From Acinetobacter sp. WCHA55 (lineage in GTDB: Bacteria; Pseudomonadota; Gammaproteobacteria; Pseudomonadales; Moraxellaceae): DNA of 64,000 bases. Position numbers and translations under genes: made by a program. Position 1 is the first letter of the stretch, and the number at the start of each line of letters is the position of its first letter. The DNA lies in the NCBI RefSeq assembly GCF_002165305.2, contig NZ_CP032286.1, positions 1,798,001 to 1,862,000 of the forward strand, read 5' to 3'. The notes beneath the pieces are model-generated. The model was not told where the DNA came from. It did no database searches and was given only the letters and a program-made list of their open reading frames with translations. This document shows positions 27,528-37,534 of this stretch, one piece after another.

Positions 27528-29792
27528 TTAGTATTTTAATGTGTAGCTCAAACCATAGGTTCGACCTTGAGCTGCTAAGCTTGAAATAGCCCCATAAACC
27601 GACTCAACCGATTGACTATAGACTGATTTGTAGTCTGTATTCCACACGTTATACACACCAAAGCCGACCGTACCAGGACCTGCTTTTGCATTGGCAATAA
27701 CATCCATCGTTGCAAAGCCTTTGATTTCCGCAGGAACCGTTGAGCCATATTTTATAGCATCTTTTTTAGCTTTATCCGTACCACCAATAGCTAAGGCTTG
27801 AACACGTAGACTCATGTCATTGCTAAACTGCCACTCAGAAAATGCTGTGCCTTTCAGTGGCGCAACACGAATTGCGTCTAGTTCTTGCCATTTCCCAGCA
27901 GTATTTTTGAACTGTCCACGGGTATACGCCATGGTTCCACCCACTGTCCAATTTGGCTGTAGTCGATATGACGCATTTCCTTCTACACCATAAACGCGCT
28001 CATCTGTATCTAAAACTTCAATGGTATAGTTTGGACGACCAAACTTTAAACTTTTATCTGAGTCATTATAAAAAGTGGTCATGCCCGCATTTAGACCATT
28101 TGTAGCTTGCACACGCCAACCCAACTCGTAGTTATTCACTTTAATTGGGTCAATGGTTTGGCTGTTGACTGTAAAACTTGCAGGTACATCACGAAGCATA
28201 CGTTGAATATCAGGTAAATTTGAGCCTTGGGAAAAGTTTGCAAAAATTTGTTGAGCATCGCTTAAGTGATAAACTGCACCCACATTAAACAATGTCGCGT
28301 CATGCTTTACTTTACCGCCATTTAAAGTCTTGGCTTGGTAGCCTGGTTGCAAGTCAGCGGTAATTGCCTCTAAATAAGGCGTTGATTCATCCACTTGGCT
28401 TTCTACACGTTCATAACGCACCCCTGCTTTTAAACCTAAGCGATCTGTCACATCAAAGTCTGTTTGAATGAAGGTACCCAACTTTTCTGTTTCGACATCT
28501 GGGCCAAAAGCATAATAATTAAAAGGCTTATAATTTAGACCGTTACTAGCCACAAATGCAGCACTATCGTACATTTGAATATTTTGTTCATCTTGTTCAT
28601 TTTCATAGTCAATACCATAGCTGAGTCCCAACTTCCGACCATTTAAATCAAATTGTTTCTGCAAGGCAACTCGCGCACCGTAAACATCAATATCTGTTTC
28701 CGACTGATAAACAAGATATAAACCACCTCCCATAGCCTGAGCAGAAGGAAACCAGCGTGCTTGCTCATTCCGATAGTACGCTTCAGCATTTAAGGTATGC
28801 CCCAATACATTTTGATTTTCATATTGCGTATTAAATGCGTAGCGTTCGGTTTGCGGTTGGGTCTCTAACTGCATGCCTTTGACCGCAGCAAGACTGGCAG
28901 TATAGGTTGGGTCACGTCTTAAATAGGCTAAACTCGGACCATAGTCAGGACCATATTCGCTGTCTTGTTCGTCATTAAAATATTGAGCACCAAAACTCAA
29001 ACTTTGACTATCTGAAATATTCCAAGTCAAACGACCATTAATATCCAATGTATCCGTATCTTGACGGTCTGTTTGCGCAACTTCAGGCCCAATACGGTTA
29101 CCATGGCTATCCTGAATTTCACCACGAGTGGTATAACTGGCACCGAAAGCCCCTTGTAGCGCACCTTGGTTAAACAAAATATTTTGTGATGCTTCATAAG
29201 CCATAGCATCTGATTTAATGTTATTACCCGCTGTCACCCCAACTTTGCTTTCAAAGCTAATTGGGTCTTGACCACCACGTTTGGTAATAATATTAATAAT
29301 CCCGCCCGTTGCTCCCGAGCCATAAATACTGGTCGCCCCTGAAACCACTTCAATACGCTCAATCATAGACGGTTGAATGCTATTTAACTGACGTGACCCA
29401 TCGCGATAACCTGTTTGCGGAACACCATCAATCATGTATTGCACCACACGACCACGCATGGTCATACCATAGTTTGAGGTCGTTCCACTACTCGGTGTCA
29501 GAGATGGAACTAACATTCCCAAGATATCTGCAATACTCTTTCCTGCATTGGCCTGTTTTTCAATTTCAGCTTGATCAATGCTATAAACTGTCCCCGCAAT
29601 ATCCGCAATGCTCTTTGCAGAACGAGTTGCTGTCACCACAATCGGTGCCAGTTGTGTAGCTTCTTTTTGTTTAGCTTCAACACGGCTTGTTTGGCTATCT
29701 AATGTTGTAGTGACATCATCTTGTGCATACAACTGTGTACATACAGCAAGTGTTAAACAAGTCAACTGCATAGGTAACATAAAACGGCTCAT
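27528..29792 (-). CDS. actA: TonB-dependent ferric acinetoferrin receptor
   Basis: The 754-residue outer-membrane receptor has a signal peptide (MSRFMLPMQLTCLTLAVCTQLYA, cut near residue 23), a TonB box (IVVTATRSAKS), a plug with MIERIEVVSGATSIYGSGATGGIINIITKRGG and a beta barrel ending in LSYTLKY with a terminal aromatic residue. It imports the ferric siderophore with energy from TonB. It sits seventh in the operon, matching actA. Confidence 0.9.
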   Translation of the reverse strand: MSRFMLPMQLTCLTLAVCTQLYAQDDVTTTLDSQTSRVEAKQKEATQLAPIVVTATRSAKSIADIAGTVYSIDQAEIEKQANAGKSIADILGMLVPSLTPSSGTTSNYGMTMRGRVVQYMIDGVPQTGYRDGSRQLNSIQPSMIERIEVVSGATSIYGSGATGGIINIITKRGGQDPISFESKVGVTAGNNIKSDAMAYEASQNILFNQGALQGAFGASYTTRGEIQDSHGNRIGPEVAQTDRQDTDTLDINGRLTWNISDSQSLSFGAQYFNDEQDSEYGPDYGPSLAYLRRDPTYTASLAAVKGMQLETQPQTERYAFNTQYENQNVLGHTLNAEAYYRNEQARWFPSAQAMGGGLYLVYQSETDIDVYGARVALQKQFDLNGRKLGLSYGIDYENEQDEQNIQMYDSAAFVASNGLNYKPFNYYAFGPDVETEKLGTFIQTDFDVTDRLGLKAGVRYERVESQVDESTPYLEAITADLQPGYQAKTLNGGKVKHDATLFNVGAVYHLSDAQQIFANFSQGSNLPDIQRMLRDVPASFTVNSQTIDPIKVNNYELGWRVQATNGLNAGMTTFYNDSDKSLKFGRPNYTIEVLDTDERVYGVEGNASYRLQPNWTVGGTMAYTRGQFKNTAGKWQELDAIRVAPLKGTAFSEWQFSNDMSLRVQALAIGGTDKAKKDAIKYGSTVPAEIKGFATMDVIANAKAGPGTVGFGVYNVWNTDYKSVYSQSVESVYGAISSLAAQGRTYGLSYTLKY

Positions 29793-29821
29793 ATCTTTTT
29801 CCTTTTATTCATTTTCTTGAT

Positions 29822-31066
29822 TCAAAAATTTTGTTGAGTTTTTTGATGACGTGAAATGATGTATTGGCTCAGCAGTACACTGACCACAGACGCAACCGCC
29901 AATACCATATAAAAATTGCCATATCCGAGTGATTTGGCTAAAAATCCCGATGTAGCTCCCCCGATGAAATAAACCAGCAGCTCAAAACACACCAAAATGG
30001 TGAAGTCCGTGCCTGCCTGTTCTTTAGAGCTGCTCTGCATGAAATAGGCATAGAGTGAAGTCATTGCTACATAACGAATCGCAAGCATGACAATCACAAA
30101 TCCCCCCAAGAGTAAATGCCACTGGTTTAACCAGCCCAAAACAATGGCTGCGCCAATCACTCCATACAACACCGTTCGACACCACCCCGCCCAAATAAGC
30201 AACTGAGTAGCTTGCAACTTTTTCAGAAGAAATGCTGCCGTAACGGCAGCGAGCAAACCCATGCCTGCACCAATCACAGACATCAGCACCCCAATTTGAG
30301 CAAGCGTCCATTTTTGGTCAATGAGCATCGGATTGAGCATCGCCATTGCAGGTGCTTCAACCACGCGATAGCATAAAATCAGTGCTAAGGCCGATAAAAT
30401 CTCTGGCCGTTTAAAAGCACGGATTAAGCTTGGAGCTTGTTTAGCGATATTCGCCTGTTCACTTGCATTCTCTTGAATGTAAAAAACAGCAAACATGGTC
30501 AATGCTGTCATGACTGCTAAACACACCAATGCGCTTTCCCAGCCGTAATATTGGTACAACCATAATGTTGCCGCACCACCTAACATACTCCCCAAAGCGA
30601 CCCCAATACTTTGTGCCATACTGCCTAGACGGTATTCGGACTCTGAAAAAGCTTCAACGGTATAGCCATCAATAGCAATATCTTGAGTCGCAGCAAAGCT
30701 TGAGATCCATAAACCAATCACAACAAATACGATCAATCCGTAAAAGAACTGGGTAAAAGCCAAGGCCAGAACGCCAAGAACCAATGCTATTTGAGTAAAA
30801 AGCAACCATGTTTTTCGTTTCCCTAACTTCTTGATATAGAGTCGGTCAATCAGTGGTGCCCATAAAAATTTAAAAGCCCATGGAATATAAAGCAGTGACA
30901 ACATTCCAATCCAACGTAAATCCACCCCCTGATGTCGCAAAATAGCGGGTAATGCCACATTGTAAAAATACAAAGGCAAGGCATGCGCCAGATATAAAAC
31001 AATAACAACGGCTAGGCTCAAAGCTGAGATTTGGCGTGTTGCTCTTTGTGAATTTAGGTTTTGCAT
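29822..31066 (-). CDS. actC: MFS importer for ferric siderophore (RhtX-like)
   Basis: The protein has about 12 helices and an early FLWAPLIDRLYIKKLGKRKTW loop typical of the AmpG/RhtX-like MFS branch. RhtX-type permeases carry the ferric siderophore across the inner membrane without an ABC system. I start at ATG31066 (414 residues), which has AGAGGTGG just before it and overlaps the end of actB; a start at 31087 would add seven residues. It is sixth in the operon, matching actC. Confidence 0.85.
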   Translation of the reverse strand: MQNLNSQRATRQISALSLAVVIVLYLAHALPLYFYNVALPAILRHQGVDLRWIGMLSLLYIPWAFKFLWAPLIDRLYIKKLGKRKTWLLFTQIALVLGVLALAFTQFFYGLIVFVVIGLWISSFAATQDIAIDGYTVEAFSESEYRLGSMAQSIGVALGSMLGGAATLWLYQYYGWESALVCLAVMTALTMFAVFYIQENASEQANIAKQAPSLIRAFKRPEILSALALILCYRVVEAPAMAMLNPMLIDQKWTLAQIGVLMSVIGAGMGLLAAVTAAFLLKKLQATQLLIWAGWCRTVLYGVIGAAIVLGWLNQWHLLLGGFVIVMLAIRYVAMTSLYAYFMQSSSKEQAGTDFTILVCFELLVYFIGGATSGFLAKSLGYGNFYMVLAVASVVSVLLSQYIISRHQKTQQNF

Positions 31067-31434
31067 ATCCACCTCTGCACTGCCCATTGCAGTGCATCAG
31101 AATGATCAAGCGTGACGTAATAAGGCACCCGCCACGCAGCATGCAGTGCGGGTGTATTCAGTCGTTGTTGATCTGCCGGGTCTTGTGCGATTCGGACTAA
31201 ACCCAAGCAATATTGAAAAAAAAGCTGTTTGTATGTTTTGTACCAAGCCGCTTGCAATTGACGGTATTCTTCTGGAAATTCCGTACCAACGTCGGTTTGC
31301 ATGACCAAAGCAAAGTGCTGTTTTTTTAAGAAAAAACGTTCAATTTGGCTGAGCCATTGTTCAAATTCGGCGACTGTAACATCCTCCGAAAATCGCATAT
31401 TCATGATGTGTATATGTTCTGAGCTATAGCTCAT
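31054..31434 (-). CDS. actB: Small acinetoferrin-operon protein of unknown function
   Basis: The 126-residue soluble protein starts MSYSSEHIHIMNMRFSEDVTVAEF and holds a Phe-rich helical middle. It has no signal peptide or membrane segment. It overlaps the genes on both sides by a few bases, so it is translationally coupled with acbD and actC. The position matches actB in A. haemolyticus, whose role is not established. I recognise no domain. Confidence 0.78.
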   Translation of the reverse strand: MSYSSEHIHIMNMRFSEDVTVAEFEQWLSQIERFFLKKQHFALVMQTDVGTEFPEEYRQLQAAWYKTYKQLFFQYCLGLVRIAQDPADQQRLNTPALHAAWRVPYYVTLDHSDALQWAVQRWICKT

Positions 31435-32075
31435 GTAAATTCCTCAGTCCTATTGAGTGGGTTGTGGTTTTGCATAAATGCAGTTGAATGAGTTAAATAC
31501 CCTCCAAATTTTTCATAGAATTTATGTTTAAAGCAGTAATACAACATGGCTGTTTTTTCAGGCATCGGAATTAGGCGCTGTGCCTCATAGCACATTTCTT
31601 CCACTACTGCTGCATAAGGTTTAACAGTATGGTCAGGCTCACCAACAATTTTTTCGGATGGCGCATTCTCAAAAATGTAAAAACCCAACAAGCGCATTAC
31701 TGGGCGCAAGTAGCCCTTGCCGAAAGCTGACTTTTCACCAAACAGTAAGTGCCAACCAAGGTCTAAAGCATCGCCATCGTAATAACGCCCAAGGCGGTCA
31801 CGCTTGCCTTCATAAATTTCGGTATAGCCCACATCCTGCCCATCCACCCCTACGATCAACAAACGGTGATGATCATCAGCCAGCATTTTTTCAAAATAAA
31901 CAGCAAGGTCGATTTCCGACTTATTCAGCTGCCACTGCGGTATAACGTGGGGCTCATGCATCCATTTATGTAACAGTGCTAAGTCCTGGGGGTATTGCAC
32001 TTGGCGCAAGTAAAATTGCGTCTCATTCTCATAGTATTCATAAAAATCGGGAAGTTGCTGTGACAGTGTTTTCAT
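31431..32075 (-). CDS. acbD: GNAT N-acyltransferase for siderophore assembly
   Basis: The 214-residue product belongs to the IucB/RhbD-type acetyltransferase group: LRQVQYPQDLALLHKWMHEPHV, then DVGYTEIYEGKRDRLGRYYD, DLGWHLLFGEKSAFGKGYLRPVMRLL and IVGEPDHTVKPY. It should acylate the N-hydroxylated diamine, with an octenoyl chain in acinetoferrin. It overlaps actB by four bases (ATGA). Confidence 0.87.
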   Translation of the reverse strand: MKTLSQQLPDFYEYYENETQFYLRQVQYPQDLALLHKWMHEPHVIPQWQLNKSEIDLAVYFEKMLADDHHRLLIVGVDGQDVGYTEIYEGKRDRLGRYYDGDALDLGWHLLFGEKSAFGKGYLRPVMRLLGFYIFENAPSEKIVGEPDHTVKPYAAVVEEMCYEAQRLIPMPEKTAMLYYCFKHKFYEKFGGYLTHSTAFMQNHNPLNRTEEFT

Positions 32076-32102
32076 GTGGAAGCCTTCTAATTTTTTAGTG
32101 TT

Positions 32103-33938
32103 TTACGATGCGATACGCTTTGTGGTTGTATCTTCTGTTGATTTCGCCACCTGTTCTGACCAGCGTTTTAAGGTTTCAGGGCTGACTGGATTGGCAATTG
32201 GATCTAAAAATACAGGGACAGGACGTTCTGCTTCGTCGTTGTAACTAGTAGTAAATAGACGTACTCGGTTTAAACAAATTTTTTCAAATTCGGCTCTAAA
32301 CATGGCAAATTTTTCAATACGTTCTGCCAACTCTGGATGCGACTGATGAAACGCCTCAATCACTGATGAAATGGTCTGCCAAAACTCAACTTCACTATGC
32401 TCAGGATAGTCTTGTAGGAATACATTACAGATATAGCGGTAATGCACCATAAACAGCCCAGTGAAAATAAAATGACTGAGTTCCTGCGCAGGATGTCGCA
32501 GTAAAATTTGTCCCTCAATAGGTAAACCTGCCAACTCTGGGAAGTCTTCATCGACCAAGTTGACATCATCAATAAAGTCTTTCAGCACCATTTTCTGCGG
32601 TACGCCATTGGCGTGAATCAGCATGGTATTTTCCCCATGTGGAGAAAAAGCCAAGCCATATTTGTACAAGCAAATTAAGAGTGGCGTGACCGATACTTCG
32701 GCAAAGCGTTTTAACCACTGTAATGGACTCAAACCCGAGGCCTGAACCAGCACAGCTAATATTGACTGTCCGTCGATGTCACGATGTAATAAAGCCGCTT
32801 GAGAAAGTGCCTGTTCACCAGTTCCAATCACTGGGTCTATACTTTCACGCCATAAGCATCCAAACAGTTCTTTAAACTGATAAGGCGCACCTTCAATCTG
32901 ATCGAAACAAGGCTGATGAATAGTCAAAGTTGCAACTTCACCTAAAAATACAACGCCTGACTGCTTCAAGTCTGGATCTTGAGATTGAATCTGCTTTAAC
33001 CAAGCTGTGACGGCTGGAGCTGCTAAGTTTCGTTTAGACGGTAACCCGCGATATACCGCCGTATTGAAGATACTGACAGGCAATTTGACATAATGCCGCT
33101 CAGGCTGACTAATATTGCAAAGCGTGCGAATCGACTGCATCGGCACGTAGTCATCGTCTCCAATACCTAACTCGATAATACGCTGATCTACAATTTCATT
33201 GGCATAGGTTGGCATTAACCATTGGTGCCACTGCCATGCATGTACGGGAATGAGGAAATAGTCACGACAAGAACAGCCTCTGTCATGTAATTTTTGTTCA
33301 AAATTTGCAAGTTCTTTTGCACTTAACTCATGTTGATAAAGTGTCCCTGCTTGCCACTCCTTGGTAGAACGGAACTCTGCTAAATCACGATGGACTGCTA
33401 GCCACAGTACTTTTACAGTTGGCGAAAGTTCAGGAGCTGCACTTAAGTAGTCATCATAACCAAAACCCATCCGACCTTTACTCATAATTAACCACGGATG
33501 ACCACGGAGCATACCTTCAATTTCATAATGCGATGCGGTCAATACCGCTACACTGCTTAAACGACTTTCATCAAATAAATGCGCTTCAGCTAACCATGTA
33601 TTGTTCATTTCTTTGATCAAATACGCCTTAGTAAAAGGCTTAACTTCAGTTTGATTTGAAAAGGCGCGAATAAAAGTATGTAAGTTCCATGCAGGAATAT
33701 CCTCAACCGCACCCAACTCGCGTACCGAACCCTCCTCAATTTGCCAATGTCCCAATAAATAGTTCTGAGCTTTAAAGGTATAGCTTTGATCATCCAAAAG
33801 AAGTTGATAGCTGTGGTCTCTTAAATGAGTCACTTGAATAATTTCTTCATATAAAAATTCAGCAATCGCCATTTCGATTAAACGCTGTCCTGCTGAACGC
33901 CACTGTTTCTGATTCACTTGAAGTTGTGCAAAGTTCAT
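32103..33938 (-). CDS. acbC: IucA/IucC-family NIS siderophore synthetase
   Basis: The 611-residue ATP-dependent synthetase has the family motifs: a MSKGRMGFGYDDYL nucleotide loop, HAWQWHQWLMP, QSIRTLCN and the later AFSPHGENTMLIHANGVPQKMVLKDF block. It condenses citrate with a hydroxamate-bearing diamine. With acbA it provides the two ligation steps needed for a citrate bis-hydroxamate. Its ATG overlaps the acbB stop (ATGA). Confidence 0.9.
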   Translation of the reverse strand: MNFAQLQVNQKQWRSAGQRLIEMAIAEFLYEEIIQVTHLRDHSYQLLLDDQSYTFKAQNYLLGHWQIEEGSVRELGAVEDIPAWNLHTFIRAFSNQTEVKPFTKAYLIKEMNNTWLAEAHLFDESRLSSVAVLTASHYEIEGMLRGHPWLIMSKGRMGFGYDDYLSAAPELSPTVKVLWLAVHRDLAEFRSTKEWQAGTLYQHELSAKELANFEQKLHDRGCSCRDYFLIPVHAWQWHQWLMPTYANEIVDQRIIELGIGDDDYVPMQSIRTLCNISQPERHYVKLPVSIFNTAVYRGLPSKRNLAAPAVTAWLKQIQSQDPDLKQSGVVFLGEVATLTIHQPCFDQIEGAPYQFKELFGCLWRESIDPVIGTGEQALSQAALLHRDIDGQSILAVLVQASGLSPLQWLKRFAEVSVTPLLICLYKYGLAFSPHGENTMLIHANGVPQKMVLKDFIDDVNLVDEDFPELAGLPIEGQILLRHPAQELSHFIFTGLFMVHYRYICNVFLQDYPEHSEVEFWQTISSVIEAFHQSHPELAERIEKFAMFRAEFEKICLNRVRLFTTSYNDEAERPVPVFLDPIANPVSPETLKRWSEQVAKSTEDTTTKRIAS

Positions 33939-35395
33939 ATTATTTTCTCGAATGTATAGGCCGTCATAGATGGATGTAGACCTGTTTGTATTTTTTGCTG
34001 TTCAGTATTTTTGGACTTGGATAAAGAATGAACTGAAACTGATACCCTCTGAGTGGATATGCCATGCTGCACATACACTTCGGGGTTTAACTCAGGTTTA
34101 AAGTGCTGGAAAGTCTGCTCATTACTTCCTATTTCATAGAGCTGATAACCGAGCAATTGATTGGCAATCGTCGCTGCTCGAAATGCACCAAGTCCTAAGT
34201 CTGGTGTACCAACACCATGACTATGCATCTCTTGGTTTTGCACAAAAATTTCGCCCATCGCACTATGCTGTAAACGATAATCTTGACTGACTTTCCAGCG
34301 CCCCATTTGATCGGTTGCAATCAAAGGTTTTAAATATTTCAAAAATGAAAACTCAGGGCTGTAATAACCTGTGGATGCAACCACAAAGTCAACATCCATA
34401 TAGAAGCGCTGTTTAGTTACCGTATGTTCAAGACTTAATCTGATGTGCTGACTTTCCATCAACTCAGCATCAAGCAACTGAATTTGCGCATGCAAATGTG
34501 TTTTTTGCGGGGTAGATGCAATACTACGGTGATAGAGCCTTTGGTAAATATCTCGTATGGTTTTGGCACTAATACCTTTGTACAACAACGCTTGATCTTG
34601 TAACTGCGCAGCTTTTTGTGACTCCGAAAGCGTGTAAAAATGCTGGGTATAGTTCGGGCTAAAATGTTCCAACCCCAAAGGGGCATATTCCATCGGGAAA
34701 AAGCCATTGGAACGCGTCAGCCAGTGCAACTTGAAGTCTGCTATTTTGGTACGATCATGTTGATACTGCTGATCGAACAAATCCAAGAAAACCTCAGCAG
34801 AAGACTGGCCAGAACCTAAGACCACGACATTACCTTTTAGTTTTTCTTTTTGATGTGTCAAATAGTCTGATGAATGAATACATTTCTCAGGAACTTGCTG
34901 CTGTAACTTATGTAAACAATCAGGTAAATAAGGCAAGTTACCTGAACCAATTACTAGGTTTCGGCACAAGTAACGGATAAAACGGCCACCTTGTTCAACC
35001 ACGACCTCATAACCTTCACTTTTAGCATAAATGGCCTTAACTGTTGATTGGTATTGAATATGACTGAGTTGATCTGCCACCCATTGGCAATAATGGTTGT
35101 ATTCACTACGTGGAATGTGTTGCTGTTCAAGAAAGTAGAACTTATATAAGCGCTGTTGTGTTTTTAAATAATTCAAAAAACTCAACGGGCTAGTCGGATC
35201 GACCATCGACACCAGGTCTGCCATAAATGGAACTTGCAAAACTGTATTGGGGAGTTGCATACCTGCATGCCAGTCGAACTGCGCTTTTTTCTCAAAGAAC
35301 AGATAGCTTAATTCCGTCTTTTCATGCAACAGACTGGCAAGGCTTAAGTTAAATGGCCCAAGGCCAATCGCAATAAAATCAAGCATAGAGAGCAT
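33935..35395 (-). CDS. acbB: Siderophore amine N-monooxygenase (IucD/SidA/PvdA family)
   Basis: The 486-residue flavoprotein has the FAD site IAIGLGPFNLSLA at 8-20, then the family DWHAGMQLPNTVLQVPFMADLV block at 41-62 and the NADPH site VVLGSGQSSAEVF at 191-203. A late DFVVASTGYYSPE marks the ATG-type motif. It N-hydroxylates the diamine (1,3-diaminopropane in acinetoferrin). Its start lies 17 bases inside acbA; ATG35386 is an alternative. Confidence 0.9.
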   Translation of the reverse strand: MLSMLDFIAIGLGPFNLSLASLLHEKTELSYLFFEKKAQFDWHAGMQLPNTVLQVPFMADLVSMVDPTSPLSFLNYLKTQQRLYKFYFLEQQHIPRSEYNHYCQWVADQLSHIQYQSTVKAIYAKSEGYEVVVEQGGRFIRYLCRNLVIGSGNLPYLPDCLHKLQQQVPEKCIHSSDYLTHQKEKLKGNVVVLGSGQSSAEVFLDLFDQQYQHDRTKIADFKLHWLTRSNGFFPMEYAPLGLEHFSPNYTQHFYTLSESQKAAQLQDQALLYKGISAKTIRDIYQRLYHRSIASTPQKTHLHAQIQLLDAELMESQHIRLSLEHTVTKQRFYMDVDFVVASTGYYSPEFSFLKYLKPLIATDQMGRWKVSQDYRLQHSAMGEIFVQNQEMHSHGVGTPDLGLGAFRAATIANQLLGYQLYEIGSNEQTFQHFKPELNPEVYVQHGISTQRVSVSVHSLSKSKNTEQQKIQTGLHPSMTAYTFEKII

Positions 35396-37163
35396 CCTCT
35401 TGTTTGATACATAACGGATTGGCTAACTGAATATAGACCGACTGATTTTCAACAGCTGCTATTAATTCATCTAGTTCATATAATCGGGTCAACAAGTTGC
35501 CCTTATAGGGTAAAGTCTGCTGATACAACAAACTCTGAATTAAACTACTCTCTGGATATTGTTTTAAAAGCTCCAATAGATATTGCTGAAGCACTGTAAG
35601 TAAATCGTGTTCACTTATATAGCCTGTTGCACCAATGGCATTAATGATGCCGAATAAGGTATTACCAAAAAAATAATAACTAAAACGCTCATCAACAAAT
35701 GCCTTTGGGCCAACCGCATGAGCTTTGTCATTCAACTCTGGGAACTGTTGTAAAATTTCAGTTGCAAACTCTTCGATATAATAAAAGCCTTGATTGTCCC
35801 GTAGCCATAGCCACTGTGGCCAGCCATCTTTCAACTCAACCAAGACATTTTGTTGATGCGACTCAAAGGCCATACCATAACGATGATAAACGTACATGAG
35901 TGGGCTCAGACTGATATTTAAGAAAGCCTTAAACCAGTCGTGGGCAATTTGTATTTTATCATCTCGCCTGTGTTGAACTGCGATTTGCTCAAATAATGCG
36001 TTAAAACGATTGCGTTCTTTTATAGGATGGTCCTGACATAATGAAGCAATACATGTCACTTGCTGTTTTAGATCAAATGGCTGATCACGCACGATACAGA
36101 TTGTTTCATCAATAATTTCACCATCTAGCTGTAGAGCAATCCATGCAGGATCATTGACCGCTTTTAGGCTTGGGCATTGTTTTAAAATATCTCGGCCCAA
36201 TTCACTATGCCAAAGCCGATGCGTCTTTTCACCGCGATGGCATTCTTTGGCTAAGTTGACACGTATAGAGTTAGTAATCATCACTGAAAGCGAAGGTTTC
36301 AGCATCCACGGCGCACTAAAACTAGCTAGAGTGCGAACAGATGTTGTTGGTGAGAAGAGCCATGCTTTTTCACCCAAGTCGATAATTTTCAATTTCGTTT
36401 TTAAACGTTTAAACCACGCTTTACTTTGTAAATAGCGGGCTTGCCACGGATGTAAGGGTAATAATTTATAATGTGAATAGGTAGACAGCGTGACTCTTTC
36501 GGCTTCTGAGAGATGCCATTGAATTTCTTGCTTCAATTGTTCTGAAAAAGGGTTCTCAAGTGCTGTTCCTTCAGCAATATATTCGGGTGCTACTAGCCAA
36601 TAGTGAAGTTGAGTTTGTCCTCTGGCTTCAGGTGAATATTTCTGCCAGTCTTCATGTACAAAGCCTGTTCTGCTTTTTGGCGCAGGATGCATGCTATGCC
36701 CTAAAATCAAAGCTTGTTCAGATGCGATAAAACTTTGCTCAGCCTGAACAAGCTCGTCAAAATCATCTGCTCGGATATTTAAAAACTGTTGTAAAGCATC
36801 ACGGCTTTGGATCCAACGCTCTAATAATGAGGCTGCGTCTACTTGACCTTGGGTTTGCTGAACCAACTCTTCTAGTAGCAGACTGACCATTGCAACTGAG
36901 CTAAAGTTAAGCTTCTGACCTTTTTGAAAAATTTGAGGCAAAGCAGCAATACGATGCCGCCCAACACGGCTGACATAGCTTAACGGAACAAAAAGCTGCG
37001 CTTGAATTAAATTGAGTGGTAAAGATAACAGCGTCAAACCTTGGCTAAACGCGAGTTGAGTTGAGTTTTGTTGATACTTCTCAAGCAAATTAGAATTGCC
37101 TGTTTCTTGTGAGTATGCATTGACTAGATGTTGCATCGCCAAGCGATTGGCTTGCTCTTTCAT
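35379..37163 (-). CDS. acbA: IucA/IucC-family NIS siderophore synthetase
   Basis: The 594-residue synthetase shows HPAPKSRTGF, then LLPLHPWQARYLQ, SVRTLASFSAPWMLKPSLSV and the late GMAFESHQQNVLVEL block of NIS synthetases. It is the first gene of the operon, 95 bases downstream of a Fur box. It probably performs one of the two citrate condensations in acinetoferrin. The diaminopropane-forming dat and ddc genes are not in this window. Confidence 0.9.
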   Translation of the reverse strand: MKEQANRLAMQHLVNAYSQETGNSNLLEKYQQNSTQLAFSQGLTLLSLPLNLIQAQLFVPLSYVSRVGRHRIAALPQIFQKGQKLNFSSVAMVSLLLEELVQQTQGQVDAASLLERWIQSRDALQQFLNIRADDFDELVQAEQSFIASEQALILGHSMHPAPKSRTGFVHEDWQKYSPEARGQTQLHYWLVAPEYIAEGTALENPFSEQLKQEIQWHLSEAERVTLSTYSHYKLLPLHPWQARYLQSKAWFKRLKTKLKIIDLGEKAWLFSPTTSVRTLASFSAPWMLKPSLSVMITNSIRVNLAKECHRGEKTHRLWHSELGRDILKQCPSLKAVNDPAWIALQLDGEIIDETICIVRDQPFDLKQQVTCIASLCQDHPIKERNRFNALFEQIAVQHRRDDKIQIAHDWFKAFLNISLSPLMYVYHRYGMAFESHQQNVLVELKDGWPQWLWLRDNQGFYYIEEFATEILQQFPELNDKAHAVGPKAFVDERFSYYFFGNTLFGIINAIGATGYISEHDLLTVLQQYLLELLKQYPESSLIQSLLYQQTLPYKGNLLTRLYELDELIAAVENQSVYIQLANPLCIKQEDALYA

Positions 37164-37257
37164 CTGACCATATCCTCTTATAAAAGCTTATTCCAAGCTC
37201 ATTTCATGTAATTATGTTTCTTAAAGGTGTTCACGTTGGCCAACGCTGTAAAACATG

Positions 37258-37280
37258 CTAATGGTAATTATTATCATTTA
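37258..37280 (-). promoter_or_regulatory. Fur box of the acinetoferrin operon
   Basis: On the minus strand AATGATAATAATTACCATT closely follows the 19-bp Fur consensus of GATAAT-like hexamers. It lies about 95-117 bases before the acbA ATG. The published acbA promoter also carries a Fur box, so repression by Fe(II)-Fur is expected. Confidence 0.8.
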
Positions 37281-37471
37281 TCTTTGCAATTTTGTTTGCT
37301 TTTGGAAAAACCACATAAAAAACAACATAAATTATTGTTTTATATTTATTTTAAATTATTAATCAGTTTTTTAAATATAGAGTATATGAAATTACACCAT
37401 AGCTTTAAATGATAGTTTATGAATTTATAATTGATCTGAACTATAAATTTTCTCTATCTTAGATTGAAAAA

Positions 37472-37498
37472 AGCCCACTCAGATGACCTGAATGGGCT
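37472..37498 (-). terminator. Rho-independent terminator after ybaK
   Basis: AGCCCACTCAG and CTGAATGGGCT form an 11-bp stem (one wobble pair); on the minus strand it is followed by TTTTTT. Confidence 0.85.
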
Positions 37499-37534
37499 CT
37501 AAAATAAACTAAAAGTAAACGCAAGATTCGCTGT

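Noticed and set aside
37227..37412. Plus-strand 61-residue frame over the Fur box
   Set aside because: It covers the acbA promoter and its composition follows the AT-rich leader; not a gene.
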